DNA from: CBDDEC01 sp965198045
GTDB lineage: Bacteria; Chloroflexota; Dehalococcoidia; UBA2979
Length of the DNA stretch: 64,000 bases
Assembly: GCA_965198045.1 (NCBI GenBank)
Contig: CBDAOL010000006.1
Coordinates: 124,001 to 188,000 of the forward strand
Direction of reading: 5' to 3'
The position numbers were made by a program, and so were the translations under genes. This document shows, piece by piece, positions 24,178 through 32,371 of this stretch (the stretch's first letter is position 1; each line of letters begins with the position of its first letter). Below the pieces are notes generated by a model. That model saw only the letters and a list, made by a program, of their open reading frames with translations. It made no database searches and was not told where the DNA came from.

Positions 24178-25803
24178 CTAGAGCATGTCCGGGTCGTACG
24201 GCTCCTGGGCGAGGCTCTTCGGCTCGGGGATCTCGCCGACCGCGGCCTCGGTGGTCAGCATCAGGGCGGCCACGGAAACCGCGTTCTCGACCGCCGCGCG
24301 GCTCACCTTCACCGGGTCGATGATGCCGAGGTCGAACATGTCGCCCATCGCCTCGCCTGCGGCGTCGTAGCCCATGCGCGGTGCGGCGGCGCGCACCTCC
24401 TCGACGATGACCGAGGCCTCACGACCGGAGTTCTCGACGATCTGGCGCAACGGCGCCTCAAGTGCCTTGTGCAGGATCTGGACGCCGATGCGCTCCTCAT
24501 GGCTCTCGAGCGTCTCGAGCAGCGGCTCCAGCGAGGGCTGCACGCGCAGGAAGGCAACGCCGCCGCCCGGCACCACGCCCTCCTCGACGGCGGCGCGGGT
24601 CGCGGAGAGCGCGTCCTCGACGCGGAACTTCTTCTCGCGCACCTCGATCTCCGTGGCGCCACCGGCCTTGATCACGGCGATGCCGCCGGCCAGCTTGGCC
24701 AGGCGTTCCTGCATCTTCTCGCGCTCGAAGTCCTGCGTGGTGTCCTCGATCTGTGCCCGGATCTGGCGGATGCGCGCCTGGATCGCCTCGTCCGAGCCAG
24801 CGCCCTCGATGATCGTGGTGTTGCCCTTGTCGGCGACCACGCGGTGCGCGCGACCGAGGTCGGCGAGCTGCGTGTCCTCCAGCTTGCGACCCATGTCGGT
24901 CGTGACGTAGGTGCCGCCGGTGAGGATGGCGATGTCCTCCAGCATGGCCTTGCGGCGGTCGCCGAAAGAGGGCGACTTGATGAAGAGCGGGTTGAGGTTG
25001 CCCCGCATCTTGTTCAGCACCATGGTCTGCAGCGCTTCGCCGGCCAGGTCCTCGCAGATGACGACCAGGTTCTTCGAAACCTGCAGCACCTTCTCCACGA
25101 TCGGGAGGATGTCGCCGACCTGCTCGATCTTCTGGTCGGTGACGAGGATGTAGGGGTCATCCAGGATCGACTCCTGGCGGTCGACGTTGGTCACGAAGTG
25201 GGGCGAGATGAAACCGCGGTCGATCTGGAGGCCATCGACGACCTCGGTCTCGTACTCCAGGGCACGACCGTCCTCGATCGTGATCACGCCGTCCTTGCCG
25301 ACCTGCTCCATCACGTCCGCGATCAAGTCGCCGACCTCGTGCTCGTTGGCGGCGATGGCGGCGACGGCGGCGATCGTCTCCTTGTCCTCGACGGGGACCG
25401 CCATGTCGCGCAGCGCCTGGATGACCACGCGCACGCCCTTTTCCATGCCGCGGCGGATGTAGATCGCGTTGGCGCCCGCGGCGATGTTGCGGATGCCGTC
25501 CTGGAAGATGGCCTGGGCGAGCACCGTGGCGGTCGTCGTACCGTCGCCGGCGACGTCGTTGGTGCGGATGGCGACCTGCTTCACGAGCTGGGCGCCCATG
25601 TTGTGGAAGCGGTCCTTGAGCTCGATCTCGCGGGCGACGGTGACGCCGTCCTTGGTGACCACGGCCGGGCCATAGGACTTGTCGAGGACGACGTTGCGGC
25701 CGCGTGGGCCGAGCGTGACCTTGACGGCGTTCGCGAGGATGTCGACGCCGTGCCGCAGCTCGCGGCGGGCGTCCTCGTCGAAGCGGATAGTCTTCGCGGG
25801 CAT
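24178..25803 (-). CDS. groEL: Chaperonin GroEL (60 kDa)
   Basis: A 541-residue chaperonin. Signatures are VTLGPRGRNVVLDKSYGPAVVTKDGVTVA, AGDGTTTATVLAQAI, the ATP-site Asp region, MQERLAKLAGGIAVIKAGGATE, VVPGGGVAFLR and YDAAGEAMGDMFDLGIIDP. The end is EPYDPDML rather than the Gly-Gly-Met repeat tail. It folds proteins in a 14-mer with GroES. It is the second gene of the groES-groEL operon, 90 bases after groES, under the CIRCE operator. Confidence 0.98.
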   Translation of the reverse strand: MPAKTIRFDEDARRELRHGVDILANAVKVTLGPRGRNVVLDKSYGPAVVTKDGVTVAREIELKDRFHNMGAQLVKQVAIRTNDVAGDGTTTATVLAQAIFQDGIRNIAAGANAIYIRRGMEKGVRVVIQALRDMAVPVEDKETIAAVAAIAANEHEVGDLIADVMEQVGKDGVITIEDGRALEYETEVVDGLQIDRGFISPHFVTNVDRQESILDDPYILVTDQKIEQVGDILPIVEKVLQVSKNLVVICEDLAGEALQTMVLNKMRGNLNPLFIKSPSFGDRRKAMLEDIAILTGGTYVTTDMGRKLEDTQLADLGRAHRVVADKGNTTIIEGAGSDEAIQARIRQIRAQIEDTTQDFEREKMQERLAKLAGGIAVIKAGGATEIEVREKKFRVEDALSATRAAVEEGVVPGGGVAFLRVQPSLEPLLETLESHEERIGVQILHKALEAPLRQIVENSGREASVIVEEVRAAAPRMGYDAAGEAMGDMFDLGIIDPVKVSRAAVENAVSVAALMLTTEAAVGEIPEPKSLAQEPYDPDML

Positions 25804-25893
25804 GGGTCAGCTCCTGATTCGGGAGGGCTGGTCTTGCGCCCAGCGTGGGTTAGCCCTCGGACGATCCAGGGGCGTTCGTCGCGCAGGCGGTCG

Positions 25894-26193
25894 CTAGGAG
25901 TCCTCGAGCTTGGCGAGGACGTCCTGGAAGCGGATCACGATGTACTCCTCGGAGTCCACCGTGACCTCCTGGCCCGTGTACTTCTGGTAGAGCACGCGGT
26001 CGCCGGAGGCGAGTTCCATCGTCTCCACGACGCCGGAGTCGTTGAGCTTGCCCGGGCCCACGCTGATCACGTGGCCGTGCTGCGGGGCCTCCTTGGCGGA
26101 GTCAGGGATGACGAGCCCGGAGGTGGTGATCTCCTCCTGCTCGACAGGCTGCAAAATGATGTGGTCGGTCAGCGGGACAACGTTCGTTGCCAA
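25894..26193 (-). CDS. groES: Co-chaperonin GroES
   Basis: A 99-residue co-chaperonin with PLTDHIILQPVEQEEITTSGLVIPDSAKEAPQHGHVISVGPGK, the mobile loop (EEITTSGLVIPD) that contacts GroEL, and the C-terminal EYIVIRFQDVLAKL. The TTG at 26193 is chosen because GAGGAGCTCC lies upstream and the family N-terminus begins here; an upstream start would add 13 residues. It is preceded by a CIRCE operator about 80 bases upstream. Confidence 0.95.
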   Translation of the reverse strand: MATNVVPLTDHIILQPVEQEEITTSGLVIPDSAKEAPQHGHVISVGPGKLNDSGVVETMELASGDRVLYQKYTGQEVTVDSEEYIVIRFQDVLAKLEDS

Positions 26194-26272
26194 CGTCGGA
26201 GCTCCTCGAGGGTTCGCCGGATCGGACCACATGGGCCCGCCCGTTCTTGGCTGGGTGATGCGAGGCGGAATG

Positions 26273-26299
26273 TTAGCACTCCCCTGCCGAGAGTGCTAG
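26273..26299 (-). promoter_or_regulatory. CIRCE operator (HrcA binding site) before groESL
   Basis: TTAGCACTC (26273-26281), nine bases, GAGTGCTAG (26291-26299). It matches the CIRCE consensus TTAGCACTC-N9-GAGTGCTAA except for the last base. HrcA represses groESL through this site in many bacteria. On the minus strand a weak TAGCAC-17-TAACAT promoter would overlap it. hrcA itself is not in the window. Confidence 0.95.
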
Positions 26300-26342
26300 C
26301 GACGGCCAGCCGCGCCCGGCCGCACCTCGATGCTGCTCGCGT

Positions 26343-26358
26343 TACACGGTTTCGTGTA
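26343..26358 (+). promoter_or_regulatory. Short inverted repeat before the XRE gene, possible operator
   Basis: TACACG (26343-26348), GTTT, CGTGTA (26353-26358): a perfect six-base inverted repeat ending ten bases before the GTG start of the XRE-type regulator. The right arm runs into a -10-like TAGGCT (26357-26362). Autoregulation is a guess from position. Confidence 0.4.
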
Positions 26359-26368
26359 GGCTTGCGGA

Positions 26369-26737
26369 GTGAAGAGAGGGCGGGCACGCGGAATGAACGA
26401 GGCCGGGAGCCGTAGCGGTGGCGAGGCCTGGGACGCAGTGCGCGTGCGTGCGTTGCGATCGCACCTGGACGCGAGCCAGCAGGAGCTGGCGGAACGACTC
26501 GGGACCCGCCAGCAGACGGTGTCCGAGTGGGAGACCGCCCACAGCGCGCCCCGCCGCATGTCGCGTCGGCTGCTGACACTGGTGGCGGAGGAGGCGGGCT
26601 TCTACGACGCTCGCACGTCCGAGGGCGGGAGCGCGCCGCCCGCGAGCGGGGGAGTCGAGCCAGCCGCGTCGGATGCTGCGAGCGCAGCAGCCACGCCAGC
26701 GACGGAACCGCCAGCAACGGGAGCGGGCGCTGTGTGA
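26369..26737 (+). CDS. XRE-family helix-turn-helix regulator
   Basis: A 122-residue protein with one XRE HTH at about 25-75 (VRALRSHLDASQQELAERLGTRQQTVSEWETAHSAPRRMSRRLL), the canonical recognition helix being TRQQTVSEWE. The C-terminal 45 residues are Ala/Pro/Glu/Ser-rich and disordered. Start uncertain: GTG 26369 or ATG 26393; neither has a good ribosome-binding site, and the transcript could be leaderless. It is divergent from groESL, and its stop overlaps the DUF2851 start (GTGA), so the two are one translational unit. Confidence 0.8.
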   Translation: MKRGRARGMNEAGSRSGGEAWDAVRVRALRSHLDASQQELAERLGTRQQTVSEWETAHSAPRRMSRRLLTLVAEEAGFYDARTSEGGSAPPASGGVEPAASDAASAAATPATEPPATGAGAV

Positions 26738-27858
26738 CCGCACCCGCCGCGGCCGGGTCCTCGGGGACCGCGACACCGCCAACCTACGAACCGCTCCGCG
26801 AACGTGAGTTGACAGCACTGTGGCTGCTCGGCCGCGTGCCTGGCGAGGTACTGCCCCCGGGCTGGACGTTGCTGCGGCCCGGTCGCGCCGGACGGGGCGC
26901 CGGCCCCGACATCCGCGAGGCCGCGTTCCGCCGCGCCAGCGGCGCAGTCGTCGCGGGCGACATCGAGGTGCACCTGCGGGCCAGCGACTTCTTCGCACAC
27001 GGGCATGCGGACGACCTCAACTACGCGAACGTGCGCCTCCACCTCGTCTGGGAGGACGACCGCCCGCTCGCCGGAGCGCCCCTGGCGCTGCCCGGGGGCG
27101 GCACCGCCCTTACCGTCGAGGTGGCGCCGGCTCTGCACCACGAGCCGGCCCGGCTGCGCCGCCTCGTCGCGCGGGGGCCGAGCGGCGCAGAGCCATGCGC
27201 CGGCCTCGGCGTCGGCATCGGGGTCGGCATCGGGGTCGGCATCGGGGTGGAGGGTGTGCGGGAGGCGCTGCGTACCGAAGGCCGGCGTCGCCTGGCCGAA
27301 CGGGTCTGGTCCGCTGCCTCGCTGGTCGAGCGCCGCGGCTGGGACGCCGCCTGGAGCCAGCTGCTAACGCGCGCCGTGTGTGCCAGTGCCGGTCGTCGTA
27401 CCGGCCGCGAAGACGCATCGACGATCGCGGCGTCGCTGACGGCCCGCCTCGCCGGACCGGACGGCTCGTGGCTCACCATGCTGCGCCAGCAGGCACTCGA
27501 CGGGCGTCCCAGTGCGCTGATCGAGGCGTTGCGAGGCGACGCCCACGCGCCACTCCTCGGCCGCGCACGCGCCGCCGAGCTCGGCTGGAACGCCGCCCTG
27601 CCACTGCTGATGGCGGCGGCGACCGCCTATGACGATTCCGCTCTGGCGCGCGCCACGGCCGCGCTCGCCGCCGTGTGGCCGACGCCACGGCCCTATGGCC
27701 GTACGGCAGCCCTCCGCGGGCAGCTCCTCGAGGACGGATCGAGCCTCGGCGGTGGCGCGCTGGCGGCACAGGGGCTGCTGCACGTGCAGGACCTCTGGTG
27801 CTCGCGCGGTGGCTGCGGCGTCTGCCCGCTCTCGCGCGGCCGTTCGGGAGCTGTATGA
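26734..27858 (+). CDS. DUF2851 family protein
   Basis: A 374-residue protein with the DUF2851 pattern: ERELTALWLLGRVPGEVL, PGRAGRGAGPDIREAAFRRASGAVVAGDIEVHLRASDFFAHGHADDLNYANVRLHLVWEDD near the N-terminus, and a C-terminal Cys cluster (CSRGGCGVCPL). The conserved DI-E-H residues recall a nuclease-like core, but function is unknown. A Gly-Val-Gly-Ile run from 12-base repeats interrupts the middle. GTGA overlap with the XRE gene suggests they act together. Confidence 0.78.
   Translation: MTAPAAAGSSGTATPPTYEPLRERELTALWLLGRVPGEVLPPGWTLLRPGRAGRGAGPDIREAAFRRASGAVVAGDIEVHLRASDFFAHGHADDLNYANVRLHLVWEDDRPLAGAPLALPGGGTALTVEVAPALHHEPARLRRLVARGPSGAEPCAGLGVGIGVGIGVGIGVEGVREALRTEGRRRLAERVWSAASLVERRGWDAAWSQLLTRAVCASAGRRTGREDASTIAASLTARLAGPDGSWLTMLRQQALDGRPSALIEALRGDAHAPLLGRARAAELGWNAALPLLMAAATAYDDSALARATAALAAVWPTPRPYGRTAALRGQLLEDGSSLGGGALAAQGLLHVQDLWCSRGGCGVCPLSRGRSGAV
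27211..27246 (+). repeat. 12-base tandem repeat, three perfect copies
   Basis: GTCGGCATCGGG occurs three times in a row inside the DUF2851 gene and encodes Val-Gly-Ile-Gly repeats, flanked by imperfect copies. The frame is kept whatever the copy number. Confidence 0.9.
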
Positions 27859-27988
27859 GGCATTCACGCCACACCACGAGTGACGAAAACCACCCGTTGC
27901 GCTACTCGTCGACCGCTCGCTAGTGTCGTGATGCCTTGCTGGCCAGCGACTTCCGCCCCAACCCACCCGCGGTAGAACGGTCCATCCG

Positions 27989-28129
27989 ATGTCCCCACTG
28001 ATGCGCAGCCTGACGGCGCTCAGCATTGCCTTGTTCATCGTGGCCGTAGCCATCATCGGATTCGACGCCGCACCGGCGGAGTCCGGCTTCAACCCATGTG
28101 ACAAGGGGCCACAGAATTGCCTCTTCTAA
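27989..28129 (+). CDS. Small exported or membrane peptide, unknown function
   Basis: A 46-residue frame in a 375-base gap between the DUF2851 gene and tsaD. MSPLMRSL is followed by a hydrophobic stretch (TALSIALFIVAVAIIGF), DAAPAESG and a short tail with two Cys (FNPCDKGPQNCLF). No clear ribosome-binding site is present; ATG 28001 is an alternative. The signal-peptide-like layout is the only reason to call it. The rest of the gap shows nothing else recognisable. Confidence 0.4.
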   Translation: MSPLMRSLTALSIALFIVAVAIIGFDAAPAESGFNPCDKGPQNCLF

Positions 28130-28233
28130 CAAACGGGGCCGCCGAGCATCGGCCGCTGTCACACCGCCGTCGGCTGGTCGCTCCACAGCGGAGGCACCCT
28201 GACCTGGTCCGCCGGCTATACTTGCGGCGACTT

Positions 28234-29223
28234 CTAGCGCACGCGGCTGCGACGCGGGATCGGGTCGATGTCGAGCGGCGTCTCGGCGGGGACCGCCGCG
28301 TCGAGGTGGCGGTAGGCCGCCGCGCCGATCATCGCGGCGTTGTCGGTGCAGAGCACGGGCGGCGGGATGTGGACCGGCACCGGCGAGCGCTCGCGGACCC
28401 GCTCGCGGATGCGACTGTTAGCAGCGACCCCACCGGCGAGGAGCAGCGAGGCGACGCCTTCGCGCTCCGCGACGCGAGCCGCTTTCTTTGAGAGCACATC
28501 GGCGACCGACTCCCCGAAGGCCCACGCGATCTCTGCGGCCGGTGGCGGGGCCTCCTGCTGCGTTACATGCAACACCGCCGTCTTGAGGCCACTGAACGAG
28601 AAGTCGTCGCTGCCGCTGAGCCAGGCGCGCGGGAGGCGCAGCGTGCGCGCCTCGGCGGTCGCGGCCAGGGCCGAGAGCGGCGGGCCCCCGGGATAGCCGA
28701 GGCCGAGCAGGCGAGCGACCTTGTCGAACGCCTCGCCCGCGGCGTCGTCACGCGTCCCGCCGAGGCGTTCAAAGCGGCCGAGCTCGGGCATCAGCAACAG
28801 TTCCGTGTGCCCGCCGGAGACGACGAGGGCCAGCGCCGGCAGTTCTGGCTCCTCCTCCAGCAGCCAGCAGGCGCTGACATGGCCCTCGATGTGGTCGACC
28901 GGGATCAACGGCAGCCCGCGGGCGTAGGCCAGACCACGCGCGCCGTTGAGCCCGACGAGCAGCGCGCCCGGCAGCCCCGGGCCGGCGGTGGCGGCGATGG
29001 CGTCGAGGTCGTCCCAGCCGCACTCGGCCTGGTCCAGGGCCTGACGCACGACGGGCAGCAGCGCGCGCAGATGCTCGCGCGCAGCGACCTCCGGCACGAT
29101 GCCACCGGTGGCGGCGTGCAGCTCCTGCTGCGACGCCACGACCGAGGAGCGCATGCGCCGTCCGTCGGCCACCACCGCGGCCGCGGTCTCGTCGCAGGAC
29201 GTCTCGATCGCCAGGATGTTCAC
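28234..29223 (-). CDS. tsaD: tRNA N6-threonylcarbamoyladenosine transferase TsaD
   Basis: A 329-residue Kae1/TsaD protein that transfers the threonylcarbamoyl group to A37 of ANN-decoding tRNAs. Visible are the ASKHA N-terminus MNILAIETSCDETAAAVV, the metal-binding region GGIVPEVAAREHLRAL and VDHIEGHVSACW, ATAGPGLPGALLVG, VVSGGHTELL, and LLAGGVAANSRIRERV near the C-terminus. It lies ten bases after the propeller protein gene and is probably co-transcribed with it. Partners TsaB, TsaE and TsaC are not in the window. Confidence 0.95.
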   Translation of the reverse strand: MNILAIETSCDETAAAVVADGRRMRSSVVASQQELHAATGGIVPEVAAREHLRALLPVVRQALDQAECGWDDLDAIAATAGPGLPGALLVGLNGARGLAYARGLPLIPVDHIEGHVSACWLLEEEPELPALALVVSGGHTELLLMPELGRFERLGGTRDDAAGEAFDKVARLLGLGYPGGPPLSALAATAEARTLRLPRAWLSGSDDFSFSGLKTAVLHVTQQEAPPPAAEIAWAFGESVADVLSKKAARVAEREGVASLLLAGGVAANSRIRERVRERSPVPVHIPPPVLCTDNAAMIGAAAYRHLDAAVPAETPLDIDPIPRRSRVR

Positions 29224-29233
29224 GCGGTCCAGC

Positions 29234-31237
29234 CTAGGACGGCGCCCCCTCCGGCGCGAGGGAGCCAGCGGTGGCCGGCTCCTGGTCCGGATCGAAGGAC
29301 ACGATCGAGAGGCCCGTCAGCAGGTAGAGCCGCGCGCCATCCTCGCTGAGGGCAATGCCACGCAGGTCGAAGAACTCCGGGTGCCGGAACTGGCGCAGGA
29401 AAGCGCCCGTCTGGTCAGCCACCACGACACGCCGATTGCCGGTGTCCACGATATAGAGCACCCCGCGCCCGTCGTCCCGCAACACCTCGCCCGGAGATGC
29501 CAGGGGCACATCGAGGCCGCTCAGCAGCGCCGGCGTCTCCACGCCACGCACGAACCGGCGCAGCGTTGAACCATCGACGACGTAGACGTCGCCCGTGACC
29601 GCCAGCCCGCTCGCGTCGCCGAGGTCGGCCGTGCCCAGCAGGCTATCGCGTTCGGAGTCGTAGCCCCCGCCACCGGGGGGGTAGCGCCAGACCTCGCCGG
29701 CATCGCCATCGAGGATGTAGAGGTTGCCGAGATAGGAGGTCAACGCGTCGGCGCCGCCGAGTTCCGAGGCGTCGCGCAGCGGCAGGGGGAATGGCACGTC
29801 CGCGCCGCGTGGCAGCGAGAAGAGGTTCCGCGCGTCGTCGAGGATCAACAGCCGGTCGCCGGTGTCGTCCCAGGTCATGACGACCGGGGCGCGGGCGGCG
29901 ACGCCGCCATAGAGCGCGTCGGCCACGTAGACCTCGTCGGCGCGGCGTGTGTCGTCGGGGTCGATGCGGAAGACGCGGCCGAGGTCGCTCTCGAGCAGCC
30001 ACAGCGATCCACCGCCGGCGACCAGTGCAGCCGCCCGCACCGGCGCGGTCAGCACGCCGGCGAAGGTGAAGCGCGTCGCCAGCGGTTCGACCGCAACGAC
30101 GGCGTTGAGGCGGTCGAGTTCCTGCTGGGCCGCGCCGGCGATCGTGTCGACGAGCGCGGGGTCGGCGTCGAGCGAGCGCGCCTGCTCAACGAAGGTCAGA
30201 GCCTCGGCGAGGGCCGCGCGTCGTTCTCCAGGGTCCTCGGCGGTGAAGGCCTCCTGCACCGCCAGTTCGGCGGCCGCGATCGCATCCGCGATGGCGGCGT
30301 CGCGGTCGTCGGAGATGAGACTCGGACCGACCACCCAGATCAGCAGCGCCACGATCAACACGCCGAGGCCGATCGCACCGACCAGCGGCCACGGCACCCG
30401 CGGTCGCGCCGGCGACGCCCGGTCGCTCACGCTGGGCCGCCGCAGCGAGGGCAGCTGCCGCCGCGGGCCGAACCAGCGCTCGGCCAGGCTCGGCGTCTCG
30501 ACCGGCAGCGCGCTCGAGGTGTCGATCACCGGCGACGGCCGGGCGCGGGCGAGGCTGGGGTCGGTCTCGATCGGCGGCGCGACCTGCTCCTCCGCCAGGT
30601 CGAGGTCGGCGATCAGCGCCGCGGTGACGTCGTTCGCGTCGCGGGTCAGGCGAAAGAGCTCCGCCAGCGCACGCTCCGGCCCACTCGTCGCTACCTCGAA
30701 GAGCGTGTCGCGATCGACGTATGCCTCGACGTTGCTCGAGAGCACCAGGATCTGCTCGTGTGGGAGCTGCACCGTCGAGAACAGTGGCTCGATCGGCTCG
30801 CTGCCGCCCAGGGGCGAGGCGGCGGGCAGCTCTTCGGTGCCGAGGCGGCGCGAGCCCTCCAGCTTCGCGACGTAGACGAGCGCTGGGCCGACCTGCGCGA
30901 TCGTGGCCTCGCCATCGCGCACGGCCACGCAAGTGGCGCCGACCGACACCTGGTGCTCGCGCAGCGAGCGCCGGTTCCACTCGGCGAGGTTGCTGTGCGC
31001 CTGCTGCATCGAGCGCAGCAGGCCGCCGGTCAGCGACAGCGATTCTCGTCCGAACAGCGTTGCAATCGCCTCGGCGACCTCGCTGCAGAACTCGGCGGAG
31101 CGGGCGTCCGAAGGCTCGCAGAGCACGACCAGGCGGACCGATTCGTCGTCGCGCACGCGCTCGCGGTCGATCAACCCGGGGCCGTCCTCGACGACCTCGC
31201 CATCGACGATGGCGTAGCGACCGACCCAGACGGACAC
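29234..31237 (-). CDS. PP2C-like pseudophosphatase, membrane segment and extracellular beta-propeller
   Basis: A 667-residue protein. Residues about 1-215 follow the PP2C fold (SVGATCVAVRDGEATIAQVGPALVYV), but the metal-binding motifs are lost: the GDSR-type motif reads VGPA and no DGxGG is present. A Pro/Arg-rich linker leads to one membrane segment (WPLVGAIGLGVLIVALLIWVVGPSLI) near 290. Next come an Ala/Glu-rich helical region and a C-terminal propeller of NHL type (LYILDGDAGEVWRYPP, LYIVDTGNRRVVVADQTG). This predicts a cytoplasmic regulator domain coupled to an outside sensor or scaffold. GTG start at 31237 with GAGGGC upstream; tsaD follows after ten bases. Confidence 0.75.
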   Translation of the reverse strand: MSVWVGRYAIVDGEVVEDGPGLIDRERVRDDESVRLVVLCEPSDARSAEFCSEVAEAIATLFGRESLSLTGGLLRSMQQAHSNLAEWNRRSLREHQVSVGATCVAVRDGEATIAQVGPALVYVAKLEGSRRLGTEELPAASPLGGSEPIEPLFSTVQLPHEQILVLSSNVEAYVDRDTLFEVATSGPERALAELFRLTRDANDVTAALIADLDLAEEQVAPPIETDPSLARARPSPVIDTSSALPVETPSLAERWFGPRRQLPSLRRPSVSDRASPARPRVPWPLVGAIGLGVLIVALLIWVVGPSLISDDRDAAIADAIAAAELAVQEAFTAEDPGERRAALAEALTFVEQARSLDADPALVDTIAGAAQQELDRLNAVVAVEPLATRFTFAGVLTAPVRAAALVAGGGSLWLLESDLGRVFRIDPDDTRRADEVYVADALYGGVAARAPVVMTWDDTGDRLLILDDARNLFSLPRGADVPFPLPLRDASELGGADALTSYLGNLYILDGDAGEVWRYPPGGGGYDSERDSLLGTADLGDASGLAVTGDVYVVDGSTLRRFVRGVETPALLSGLDVPLASPGEVLRDDGRGVLYIVDTGNRRVVVADQTGAFLRQFRHPEFFDLRGIALSEDGARLYLLTGLSIVSFDPDQEPATAGSLAPEGAPS

Positions 31238-31431
31238 CTAGAGCGCCCTCGCCGGGGCGGCTGGAGACCACGACGCCGGGGCGTCGAGGCGTGCGCGGGC
31301 CGTCTGCTCGCCAGCGTGCAACTGCGCGCTCCCGCTACCCCGCCACGGCCAGAGGAGATGCGGACCCGGCGCGATCATATCGCCGCGGCCGAGGGAGCGT
31401 CGATGCGCGGTCGGCCGAGTAGGATCGGCGC

Positions 31432-31827
31432 ATGACCTCGAAACCAGACGATCCTCGCCAGCTGCGCGCACTGGCCGACGTGACGGTGCAGCGCGCCGCC
31501 GAGGATCTGCGGGCGCAGCTCGCGGCCCTCGTGCGACAGGTGCAGCCATTCCCGCCGTTTCCCGGTGCGGTCTTCGCGTACGGCATCGAGGTGGAGCCGC
31601 CGGCACATTCTTCGCTCGGCTGCGTGATCGTTGGCGATGACGGCGAGCTGTACGAACTGCAACTCGGCCTCGACGATGAAGCGATCGCCAGCGGCGCCGA
31701 CTCACTCGCGCAGCGGCACGAGGAGCTGTTGAAGCTCGAGCTGGCCCCGCGCGAGTTCATCGCATACGCCCACGGCGCGATCGAGGGGCTCACCGCCTAC
31801 CTCGAGGAGCACACAAGCGAGGAGTAG
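31432..31827 (+). CDS. Hypothetical protein
   Basis: A 131-residue acidic protein (MTSKPDDPRQLRALADVTVQRAAEDL start), with PFPPFPGAVFAYGIEVEP, then GCVIVGDDGELYELQLGLDDEA and a C-terminal helix GLTAYLEEH. No cysteines beyond one and no membrane segment. It is divergent from the propeller protein gene and convergent with moaC. The 195-base divergent gap shows no clear site beyond a -10-like TAGGAT just before the start. Family not recognised. Confidence 0.6.
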   Translation: MTSKPDDPRQLRALADVTVQRAAEDLRAQLAALVRQVQPFPPFPGAVFAYGIEVEPPAHSSLGCVIVGDDGELYELQLGLDDEAIASGADSLAQRHEELLKLELAPREFIAYAHGAIEGLTAYLEEHTSEE

Positions 31828-31848
31828 GGCGCCCTCGGGCGGCGCGGC

Positions 31849-32361
31849 TCAGCCGGCGTGGTAATCGCCGGAGCGGCCGCCGGACTTGGCGACGAGTGCG
31901 ATGTCGCCGATACGCATCCCGCGTTCGACGGCCTTGCACATGTCGTAGACCGTCAGCGCGGCGATGCTGACCGCCGTCAGCGCCTCCATCTCCACCCCCG
32001 TACGGCTGGTCACGCGAACCGTCGCCTCGATCTCGATCGTCGAGGCGTCGTGGTCGGGGAGCAGGTTCACCTCGACGCCGCTGATGGGGAGCGGGTGGCA
32101 GAGCGGGATCAGCTCGTGCGTCCGCTTCGCCGCCATGATCCCGGCGAGGCGGGCCGTGGCGAGCACATCGCCCTTCGGCAGCGAGCCCTCGACGACCAGT
32201 GCCAGCGTCGAGGGTTGCAGATGGATGCGGCCGCGGGCGGTCGCCTCGCGGCGGGTGACGTCCTTGTCGGAGACATCGACCATGCGCGCGTGACCGGCCT
32301 CGTCGAGGTGGCTGAGGCCGCCTGGCTGCGCGTCAGGTTCGTGGGTCGGGTCGGCCGTCAT
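31849..32361 (-). CDS. moaC: Cyclic pyranopterin monophosphate synthase MoaC
   Basis: A 170-residue MoaC acting after MoaA in molybdenum-cofactor synthesis. Visible are HLDEAGHARMVDVSDKDVTRREA, GDVLATARLAGIMAAKRTHELIPLCHPLPISGVEV, VRVTSRTGVEMEALTAVSIAALTVYDMCKAVERGM and AKSGGRSG. ATG 32361 begins the conserved protein ten bases after the moaA stop. It is last in the fbp-FBPA/P-rdgB-moaA-moaC operon. Confidence 0.96.
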   Translation of the reverse strand: MTADPTHEPDAQPGGLSHLDEAGHARMVDVSDKDVTRREATARGRIHLQPSTLALVVEGSLPKGDVLATARLAGIMAAKRTHELIPLCHPLPISGVEVNLLPDHDASTIEIEATVRVTSRTGVEMEALTAVSIAALTVYDMCKAVERGMRIGDIALVAKSGGRSGDYHAG

Positions 32362-32371
32362 CGCGTGTTCG

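Noticed and set aside
24133..26415. A 760-residue plus-strand open frame opposite groEL and groES
   Set aside because: It is antisense to two certain genes, has Asp/Leu/Arg-biased composition typical of the complementary frame of high-GC genes, and no family motif.
27200..27250. CRISPR-like or regulatory repeat array
   Set aside because: The 12-base units are contiguous without spacers and encode in-frame Gly-Val-Gly-Ile; a coding microsatellite explains them.
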